From Prosthecobacter vanneervenii (GTDB taxonomy: Bacteria; Verrucomicrobiota; Verrucomicrobiia; Verrucomicrobiales; Verrucomicrobiaceae): 64,000 bases of DNA. Location of the stretch: NCBI RefSeq assembly GCF_014203095.1, contig NZ_JACHIG010000012.1, positions 124,001-188,000 on the forward strand, written 5' to 3'. Below, in pieces: positions 34,004-41,600 of this stretch. Below the pieces are notes generated by a model, which saw nothing but the letters and a program-made list of their open reading frames with translations, had not been told where the DNA came from and ran no database searches. Both the position numbers and the translations under genes were made by a program. The number at the start of each line of letters is the position of its first letter. Position 1 is the first letter of the stretch.

Positions 34004-34252
34004 ATGCCATCCAGTGAAATCATCCACCCGCAAGGCCAGCCGCCGGAGTTTGGCGACCACCACACCTGCCGCACCCTGTTCAACCTCAGCCGCAGCGCGC
34101 TCTACACGCTGGCCGCCGAGGGCAAGATCCGCAGCGTCAGCCTGCCCCTGAGCGGCCGCAAGCGTGGCCGCCGCCTCTTCGACTGCGCCAGCATCCGCCG
34201 CCACCTGAACTCGCTGGCTCAGGCCGGCCAACCCCTGCCCCCCTCCTTTTAA
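34004..34252 (+). CDS. Excisionase-like helix-turn-helix protein
   Basis: Starting at ATG 34004 the product is 82 residues. CRTLFNLSRSALYTLAAEGK followed by IRSVSLPLSGRKRGRRLF and CASIRRHLNSL is the pattern of MerR-type/HTH_17 DNA-binding domains found in excisionases and small plasmid regulators. It lies 5 nt upstream of the Toprim gene and so leads the replication operon. Control of replication or excision is inferred from this position. Confidence 0.78.
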   Translation: MPSSEIIHPQGQPPEFGDHHTCRTLFNLSRSALYTLAAEGKIRSVSLPLSGRKRGRRLFDCASIRRHLNSLAQAGQPLPPSF

Positions 34253-34257
34253 CACCC

Positions 34258-35250
34258 ATGAAATCCATCCTCGAGCGTGCCAGCGCTTATCTGGCCAGAA
34301 TGCCCGTGTCCGTCTCCGGCCAGGGCGGGCACACCGCCGCCTTTGCCGCCGCCGTGGCCCTCGTGAAAGGCTTTGGCCTCAGCCAGGAGGAGGCCCTGCC
34401 GCTGCTGCTGCAGTGGAACCACCACTGCCTGCCACCGTGGCAGGAGAGCGAGCTGCGGCACAAGCTGCGCAGCGCCGCCACCACCTCCGGCAAGGCGGAC
34501 GGCTACCTGCTGGTGGACGTGCCGTCAGCGGCCATCACGCGCCGCAGCACACCGCCGCAGGCTGCGGTTTTCCGCAGCACGCCTGACGCGGACGAAGCCG
34601 CGCGCAGGGCGGAGAAACGCCTGCGCTGGCCCACCTTTTACCTCCCTGAGAGCAATGACCTGATGGATATCGAGGACCAGCGTGGCATCTCCGTCACCGC
34701 GCTGCGCCATCTGGTGGACCGCGGCCTGCTGAAAAACGCCCAGTGCGGGCAGCACTACTGCTACGTGCTGCATGAGGAGCGCTTTGCCCAGGCGCGCCGC
34801 TATGACGGCCAGCCCTTTCTCACGCCGGACGGGCGGTCTCTCAAGACCCGAAACCTCCCTGGCAGCGAGGGCGTGTTCTTTGGCCGCAGCCTGCTGCGGG
34901 ACGCGCCGAATGTGCTGCTGGTGGAGGGCGTCATCGGTCTGGCGGAGGCGGCCACCGTCTTCTGCTTTCTGGGCTCCATGCACCACTGGACGGTGCTGGC
35001 CGCCACCAGCGCCAGCTCCCGCTTTGCGCGGGATCCCGCCCTGCTGCAGGCCCTGGCAGGCCGCCATGTGCGCATCCTGCCAGACGCCGACGAGGCGGGC
35101 CTGAATGCCGCCGCCTCCTGGCTGACGGACCTGCGCTCCGCAGGCGCCAGGGCGGATGTGATGGAGCTGCCGCCCGGGCACAAGGACCTGGGCGATCTCA
35201 TCTTCGACCTCAAAGAAAACCGCGAAACCCTCACCACCCTCTTCCAATGA
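34258..35250 (+). CDS. Primase-like protein with PriCT-like and Toprim domains
   Basis: The N-terminus (GGHTAAFAAAVALVKGFGLS…WQESELRHKLRSA) resembles the alpha-helical C-terminal domain of archaeo-eukaryotic-type primases. The second half is a Toprim domain with VLLVEGVIGLAEA (catalytic Glu) and VRILPDADEAGLNAA (DxD). No zinc-finger primase N-terminus is present. At 330 residues it resembles primase or helicase-partner proteins of phage satellites and plasmids. It overlaps the ATPase gene by 4 nt. Confidence 0.8.
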   Translation: MKSILERASAYLARMPVSVSGQGGHTAAFAAAVALVKGFGLSQEEALPLLLQWNHHCLPPWQESELRHKLRSAATTSGKADGYLLVDVPSAAITRRSTPPQAAVFRSTPDADEAARRAEKRLRWPTFYLPESNDLMDIEDQRGISVTALRHLVDRGLLKNAQCGQHYCYVLHEERFAQARRYDGQPFLTPDGRSLKTRNLPGSEGVFFGRSLLRDAPNVLLVEGVIGLAEAATVFCFLGSMHHWTVLAATSASSRFARDPALLQALAGRHVRILPDADEAGLNAAASWLTDLRSAGARADVMELPPGHKDLGDLIFDLKENRETLTTLFQ

Positions 35251-36305
35251 AAGACATCACCGACCTCATCGCCCAGAGAGCCGAGATGCTCTACGGACCC
35301 TCAATACCACATCATGGCACATCCACACATGCCACAGCATTCCATGCGGAGGCCAGCCCGCCCGGGACGCCGCCACCGCCGCCGGACTTTGCCAGCTGCC
35401 TGCTCAGCGCCCCGGAGCTGGCCGCCATGCAGATGGTGCCGCGCACGCCCCTGCTGGGGGAGTGGATGCGGGAGGGGGATCTGGGCTACCTCTTTGCCCC
35501 GCGTGGCGGTGGCAAGACCTGGCTGGCCATGCTCATCGGCAAGGCCCTGGCGGAGGGCGTCAGCCTCGGCCAGTGGGCCGCCGGGCAGGGGCCGCGCTCC
35601 GTGTACTACTTTGATGCCGAGATGAACCAGCAGGACGTGCAGACCCGCGCGGAGAAGATCGGCATCAGCCACCCCAGCTTTTACTGGCTGAGCAACGAGT
35701 ACCTCTACATGACGCTGACGCACAGCGCCAACATCGCCGACCCACGGCATCAGGAAGGCCTCTCCAACATGCTGCCAGACGGCTCCGTCTTCATCATCGA
35801 CAACCTCTCCACCGGCCAGAGCGGCATGCGCGAGAATGAGAACGACGACTTTGACGTCATCAAAGACTGGCTGCTGAGCCTGCGCCGCCGTGCCATCACC
35901 GTCATCATCGTGCATCACGCCGGGCGCAATGGCGAGATGCGCGGCGGCTCCCGCCGTGAGGACCCCGCCCACTGGATCCTCAGCCTGAAGGACGCCACGG
36001 AAGACGGCTCCAGCGCCAAGGGGTTTGTGACGCGCTTCAGCAAATGCCGCAACTGCCGGGAGCGCGACGCCCCGCCCCTGCGCTGGTCTCTCAAGGAGAC
36101 AAACGGCCGCTTCATGGTGTACTGCGATCCCTTTGGCAACACCGACGCCATGCTGACCTACATCCAGGACGGGATCACCTCCGCCAACGAGCTGGCCGAG
36201 GTGTTCGGCGTGCAGGCCAGCGCCATCAGCAAATGGGCCAAGAAACTCATGAACGCCGGGCTCATCCGCAAGAGGGGGCGGGAGTACCAGCTGATCGAGG
36301 AGTAG
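35247..36305 (+). CDS. RepA/AAA_25-type replicative helicase-like ATPase
   Basis: The 352-residue protein is a RecA-fold ATPase: Walker A FAPRGGGKTWLA (~82-93), Walker B SVFIIDNLS and the sensor region TVIIVHHAGRNGEMRGGSRRED, as in RSF1010 RepA and AAA_25 proteins. The C-terminus (SANELAEVFGVQASAISKWA) is a winged-helix-like DNA-binding segment. It likely acts as a hexameric helicase or loader for the module. Overlap with the Toprim gene supports coupled synthesis. Confidence 0.85.
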   Translation: MKDITDLIAQRAEMLYGPSIPHHGTSTHATAFHAEASPPGTPPPPPDFASCLLSAPELAAMQMVPRTPLLGEWMREGDLGYLFAPRGGGKTWLAMLIGKALAEGVSLGQWAAGQGPRSVYYFDAEMNQQDVQTRAEKIGISHPSFYWLSNEYLYMTLTHSANIADPRHQEGLSNMLPDGSVFIIDNLSTGQSGMRENENDDFDVIKDWLLSLRRRAITVIIVHHAGRNGEMRGGSRREDPAHWILSLKDATEDGSSAKGFVTRFSKCRNCRERDAPPLRWSLKETNGRFMVYCDPFGNTDAMLTYIQDGITSANELAEVFGVQASAISKWAKKLMNAGLIRKRGREYQLIEE

Positions 36306-36338
36306 GCACCCCTGGCCTGGCATCCTCCGCCCCGCCCT

Positions 36339-36467
36339 TCGTTTCCACCACAAGTGCCCCCTGGAGTGGAAACGAGACACGAAACGCCCCTCTCCCTAGT
36401 GAAACGCGGCAGAGAGGCTGCCAAAATGGAAACGAAGCTGGAAACGAAAGAGGCAGCCTGGAAACAA
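36339..36467. repeat. Right repeat cluster with GGAAACGA motifs
   Basis: TCGTTTCCAC … GTGGAAACGA (36339-36375) is a perfect 10-bp inverted repeat enclosing AAGTGCCCCCTG, which is the inverse of the left-hand CAGGGGGCACT. GGAAACGA occurs at 36368, 36428 and 36440, with variants at 36409 and 36460. GACACGAA also recurs, as on the left side. Confidence 0.7.
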
Positions 36468-36520
36468 AAATGAGCACGCTGGACTGCCAGCGGGCACCGC
36501 CCATGAGGCGGGATGCGGCC

Positions 36521-37177
36521 TTACTTCTGCGGTGCCATGCCGGGCATGGCGGGCATCTTCATTTCGCTGTAGCCGGCGGGCGGCACAAAGGCGCTGTCGT
36601 CCACGGCCTGCTCCTTGGCGGAGACCAGCACGGACACCACGTTCTTGCCCATCATGGACATCTCGGACTTCACCACCATGCCGTCAAAATCTGAAGCCTG
36701 CGGGGAGAGGCTGGCCATGGCACCGCCCACCACCTTGCCGAGCTTGTCGCTGGCGGCGCTGAGCTCCTTGTAGTTCGGAAAATCCTTGGCCACCCAGAAG
36801 CGGCCTTTGGCCATCGTGCCCTCCCAGCTGTAGATCTCGCAGTCCCACTCCCCCACCTTTTCCTTCTGCCCGGTGGCCACCGGCTTGGCGGCGGGGCCTC
36901 CGGTCATCTTGCCTGCCATCTCCGTGGCGGCCTTGATCGTGGCCGGGTCCATCTTCATGAGCATCTTCTGCGGGTGCATGATGGTGATGATGCCCTCGGC
37001 CTCCACGATGACGCTCATCTTGTCCCCCATGTCCACGCGGGCCTTCTCGCCTTTGATCTTGGTCGTCACCTCGCTGGGCTGGCCGGCGGTATCGACTTTC
37101 TGCACCATCACCCAGTCGGCGCTGGCAAAGGTGGCAGTCAGCAGCAGCGAGAGGCAGGAAAGGGCGTAGGTTTTCAT
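36521..37177 (-). CDS. Exported DUF4412-like protein
   Basis: The 218-residue product has a signal peptide (to TFASA) and a beta-rich domain: ADWVMVQKVDTAGQPSEVTT, KARVDMGDKMSVIVEAEG, IITIMHPQKMLMKM and GEWDCEIYSWEGTMAKGRFW. This pattern of sensing-like beta strands resembles DUF4412 and LolA-like periplasmic proteins. The C-terminus is Met/Pro-rich (MKMPAMPGMAP), which could bind metal. The function is unknown. Confidence 0.75.
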   Translation of the reverse strand: MKTYALSCLSLLLTATFASADWVMVQKVDTAGQPSEVTTKIKGEKARVDMGDKMSVIVEAEGIITIMHPQKMLMKMDPATIKAATEMAGKMTGGPAAKPVATGQKEKVGEWDCEIYSWEGTMAKGRFWVAKDFPNYKELSAASDKLGKVVGGAMASLSPQASDFDGMVVKSEMSMMGKNVVSVLVSAKEQAVDDSAFVPPAGYSEMKMPAMPGMAPQK

Positions 37178-37276
37178 AGGTGATAAATCTTAGCGTGAAG
37201 GTGCAGCGGTGGTCAATGCAGATCGCATCCGGTCTTGAACTGCGCTTATGATCCTGATTTGATCGCTTTTTTCCGC

Positions 37277-38578
37277 ATGAGCCGCCCCACCGCCACCACT
37301 CTCCGCCATCGACTCGCCGGGTCCGGCATGCTCGCAGCCCTGCTGGCGCTATGCGCCTTTTTCAGCGTCGCCACCTGGACGCAGCAGTACCCGCAGGATG
37401 CGGAGGCGGCACGGGAGATCGCCGCCCGCATCGGCGCGCAGGACCGGGTGCTGGTGGTCGTGCGGCCTTCAGAAAAAGACGCTGCCTTTGCCCACGCGCT
37501 CGCCTCCGCCCTCGGTCCGCGTGCCGAGATCGTGAAGGGAGAGCCCAAAGACGCCCGCGCCGCGCTGCAGCGTGCCGCAGCCGCAGGCGGGCTGGACGTG
37601 ATCGCCTGCAACAAAGCCACCGCCGCCTGGCTGGTATTTAGTGATATTTCCCATGATTTCCCAGCACTCAAAGGCACCCGCGTGCTGCAGCCCCGCCCGC
37701 ATGGCTGGCCAAACTTTCTCAAGGCGGACAACCTGCTCAACATCGCCAACCAGATTGCCGTCATCGCCATTCTCGCCATCGGCATGACGCTCGTGATCAT
37801 CACCGGCGGCATCGACCTCAGCGTGGGCAGCCTCATCGCCCTCTCCGCCGTGGTCACCACCCTGATCGTGCGCGACTACGGCGGCGGCCTGCAGGCCGGA
37901 GCAGCGGGCATGCTGGCGGCGGGGCTGTGCGGCATCGCCCTCAGCGGCGGCTGCGGGCTGGTCTCAGGCGCGCTCGTCACGCGGCTGCGCATGCCGCCCT
38001 TCATCGTCACCCTGGCCATGATGCTGGTGTGCAGCGGGCTGGCCTACCGGCTGGCGGAAAATCAGTCCATCTACCAGGTGCCGGATTCCTTTGTATGGCT
38101 GGGGCGGGGTGCCGACCTGCTGGGCCTGCCGAATGCCGTGCTGCTCATGCTGCTGCTCTACGCCGCCGCGCATGTGGTCATGACACAGACCGCCTTTGGC
38201 AGAAACCTCTACGCCGTGGGCGGGAATGTAGAGGCCGCGCACCTCTCCGGCGTGCCCGTCAGCCGCGTCATCCTGCGCGCCTACGTACTTTGCGGGCTGC
38301 TGGCCGGGCTGGGAGGCGTCGTGACCGCCTCCCTGCTCAAGAGCGGCTCCCCCACGTACGGGCAGATGTACGAGCTCTACGTCATCGCCGCGGTGGTGGT
38401 GGGCGGCACCAGCCTCAGCGGCGGGAAAGGCACCATGCCCGGCACGCTCATCGGTGCCTTCATCATCGCCGTCATCCAGAACGGCATGAACCTCACCAAC
38501 GTGGAGGGCAACACCCAGAAGATCGTCCTCGGCCTCGTCATTCTGGGTGCGGTGCTGGTGGACCGGATGAAAAAGTGA
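37277..38578 (+). CDS. ABC transporter permease, ribose/sugar (RbsC) type, with inserted soluble domain
   Basis: From ATG 37277 the protein has 433 residues. After a first membrane segment (about 15-33) comes a soluble region of about 110 residues (DRVLVVVRPSEKDAAFAHAL…DVIACNKATAAWL). The BPD_transp_2 permease core follows, with LVIITGGIDLSVGSLIALS, GRNLYAVGGNVEAAHLSGV and GGTSLSGGKGTMPGTLIGA. Typical RbsC proteins have 320-340 residues without this insert. No ATPase or binding-protein gene is adjacent. Confidence 0.88.
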   Translation: MSRPTATTLRHRLAGSGMLAALLALCAFFSVATWTQQYPQDAEAAREIAARIGAQDRVLVVVRPSEKDAAFAHALASALGPRAEIVKGEPKDARAALQRAAAAGGLDVIACNKATAAWLVFSDISHDFPALKGTRVLQPRPHGWPNFLKADNLLNIANQIAVIAILAIGMTLVIITGGIDLSVGSLIALSAVVTTLIVRDYGGGLQAGAAGMLAAGLCGIALSGGCGLVSGALVTRLRMPPFIVTLAMMLVCSGLAYRLAENQSIYQVPDSFVWLGRGADLLGLPNAVLLMLLLYAAAHVVMTQTAFGRNLYAVGGNVEAAHLSGVPVSRVILRAYVLCGLLAGLGGVVTASLLKSGSPTYGQMYELYVIAAVVVGGTSLSGGKGTMPGTLIGAFIIAVIQNGMNLTNVEGNTQKIVLGLVILGAVLVDRMKK

Positions 38579-38677
38579 GCGCGGACTGAGTTTTTTACGT
38601 AGTGACTCTTTGCGAGTGAATTCCGCGCTTGTCGCTTGCTCATCAGAAAATACCCCCGCTATTCTCAGCCGGGATAC

Positions 38678-41600
38678 ATGGCCAAACCTACAAAAATCAA
38701 AAAGCTGGAGCTGCGTGCGCGCGCTGAGGAACGTCGGGTGGTGGATGAGACTGTGCTGCGGGAGTCCCTGGAGCTCTATGAGAGCGGGCGGTATGCCGAT
38801 GCCTGCCGCTCTGCCCTGCGGGCGGGGCCGCTGCACCTCTGGCGCGGGGTGGCGGCGCAGACCTTTGGCTTTCGACTGGCGGGAAATTCGGGCGCTTCAC
38901 GGCTGGCGGGCCTGCTGATCAACCGCGCCCGGCGCGAGGGGCCGCAGGACGGGGAGGCGGCGGTGCATTACAGCTACTACCTCATGCAGCGGCGCGGCCT
39001 GCTGCCCACCTGGAGGCACTGCCTGGCCTCGGAGGCCCTGCCCGCCATCCTGCCGGACCAGCGCTCGGACTTGATCTCGATGCGCGCGATCATCGCCGCG
39101 AACTACCGCGACTTTGAAACCGCCTGGCAGCTCTGGCGGGAGGCCGTGGACATCCACGAGCTGACGCCCTGGCTGCTGGTGGAGAAATGCCAGATCCTGC
39201 TCAGCGAGGAGCGCCGCACCGAGGCCCTGGCTGCCTTGGACGAGGCGCTGCACCTGCGCCCATGGTACCGCCCGGCGGTGCAGTACCGCGCCCGCGTGCT
39301 CCACCTGCTGGGGAAAAGGGAGGAGGCCACCGCTTTCCTCACTGAGGCCATGGGCAGTCTGCAGAGCTGCGGCATCGCCGCCCAGCTCATGACGCTGAAA
39401 CGGGAGATGGATGACCATGAGGGCATGGAGGCGCTGGCAGACGCCTACGAGCAGCTTGCCGTGCTGTCAGACGCCGATAGCGACGAATGGATCGCCGCCC
39501 GGCGGGTGGACCTGCTGACGCTGAGGGGCGACTTCCCAAAGGCCGCCGCTGTCGCCGTGCAGATCCCCGGAGACTATTACCAAAGTCTGGCCGCCAGACT
39601 GCAGGCCCCCGGTGCCGCCCAGAAGCGCGTGCGCCTGCCCTTTGAGTTTGTGCACCAGAAGCACAACACCTGCGCGCCCGCCACGCTGGCTGCCATGGCC
39701 CACTTTTGGGAGCGGCCTATCACCATGGAGCAGATCACAGAGGCCATCTGCTATGACGGCACCTATGACCACAGCGAGCGCATGTGGGCGCAGGCAAACG
39801 GATTCACCGCCCGTGAATTCACCGTGACGCTGGATGCCGCCATGCGGCTGATCGATCTCGGCCTGCCCTTTGTGCTGCACACGGTGGAGGTGGGCTCGGG
39901 CCACGCACAGGCGGTCATCGGCTACGACCGCATGCGGGAGACGCTCTTCATCCAGGACCCGTCCGAGCCGCACTACCGCGAGGTGGAGGCGGCGGAGTTT
40001 CTGGACCGCTACCGGCTCACCGGCCCGCGAGGCATGGTGCTGGTGCCGGTGGAGCAGGCGGAAAAGCTCAGCACCCTCGACCTGCCAGACACCGGGCTCT
40101 ATGACTGCAATCACCGCTTCAGCGCCGCGCTGGCCTCTCATGACCGCGCGACTGCCGCCGCCGTCCTGGCAGAAATGGCAGCCGCCGCGCCGGAGCACCG
40201 GCTGGTGCTGATGGCGCAGTTTTCCCTTTCCAACTTTGACGGAAACGAGGTGGAGCGCCTGGCCGGACTCAATGCGCTGCTGCAAAGGTTCCCCGGAGAT
40301 CCACGGCTGCTGAGCTGGAAAAACGTGGCGCTCAGCACCATGGGCCACCGGGATGAGCGCCTGCAGCTGCTGCGGGAGGCCGTGAAAAATGAGGGAGACT
40401 CAAACGCCTTTGCCCTGGCCAAAAACCTGGTGGACACCCTCATGGAGGACGCGCGCGACTGGGATGAGGCGCGGCTGCTGGCGTGGCGTGTGCACACACG
40501 CCTGCCCGGAGATGCAGGCACCCTCATGACACTGGCGGAGGTGCTGCGCCGCACGCAGCGCGCTCCGGTGGAGGAATGGCTGACCTTTCACCGCTTTGCA
40601 GCGGCGCTGGCAGACAAGAACGAGACGGTGGCGCAGACGTGGTTTGCCCATGCGCGTGCGCAGGGCCGCACGGATGAGGCCCTGGCCTGGCTGCGGCAGC
40701 GCTGGAAACAGTATGGCACCAGGTCCTCCGGCCCCGCCATCACCCTGGCCTTGGCGCTGGACTCCATGTGCCTGCCAGAGGCGGTGGACGTGCTGCGCGC
40801 AGCGGTGGATGCCCGGCCCGAGGACGGCGAGCTGCTGGTCAGCCTCTCGCGGGTGGAGTCGCGCGTGGGAGAGCATGCCCTCGCTGCTGCTCTGCTGGAC
40901 CGTGCGCAGGGCCGCTGCCCGCCCCGGCAGTGGCTGCGTGCCCGTGCCGCGCTCCATCGGCGCACCGGAGATCATGCCAGCGAGATGGCCACGTGGCGGC
41001 AGATTTTAGAAAACGAACCCCTGGCGCTGGATGCCCACGGCTGGATCGCACGCGAGCTGGCCTCCACTCTCGGCCCCAATGCCGCCCTGAAGCATCTGGC
41101 GGAAATCTGCACCCGCTTTCCGCACCACCACGGCCTGGCCAGGCTGCACATCGGCTGGCTGCGCGAGTCTGACCACCGGCAGGCGGAGCAGGAGGCCCGG
41201 CGCGTCATCGCCCTGCACCCGGCGGAGCCCTGGGTGCTGCGAGAGCTGGCGCTCATCCTTCAAGACATGGGCCGTGCGGAGGAGGCCGTGCCACCCGCCA
41301 TGCAGGCCGTCTCCATCGCCCCGGACCAGGCTGCCGGGCACGGCGTCCTCGGCATCGTGCTGACTGGCTGCAAACGAGATGCGGAAGCCACGGATCATTT
41401 CCAGAAAGCCATCCGGCTGGACGTCAATTACGCCCCGGCATTCAGCGGCCTGCTCTCCCTGTGCGCTGACACCGCTGACAAACGTGAAAAGCTGGCCTTC
41501 ATCCGCTCAGAGATGATCCGGCAGGTGCTCACCGGAGACGCCCTGCACGCCTACCGCGAGCTGGCCTTCTCGGTGCTCTCTCCGGAAGAACTGCTGGCGG

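Larger units (their letters stand above)
33396..36467. mobile_element. Small replication-type mobile module bounded by inverted repeats
   Basis: Three linked genes (HTH protein, Toprim/primase-like protein, RepA-like ATPase) are flanked by repeat clusters. A ~24-bp stretch, TCGTTTCCACCTCAGGGGGC… at 33403, recurs inverted at 36352-36375. GGAAACGA motifs occur on both sides. The gene set resembles replication modules of plasmids, satellites and integrative elements. No integrase, att duplication or cargo gene was found, so boundaries are inferred from the repeats. Confidence 0.6.
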
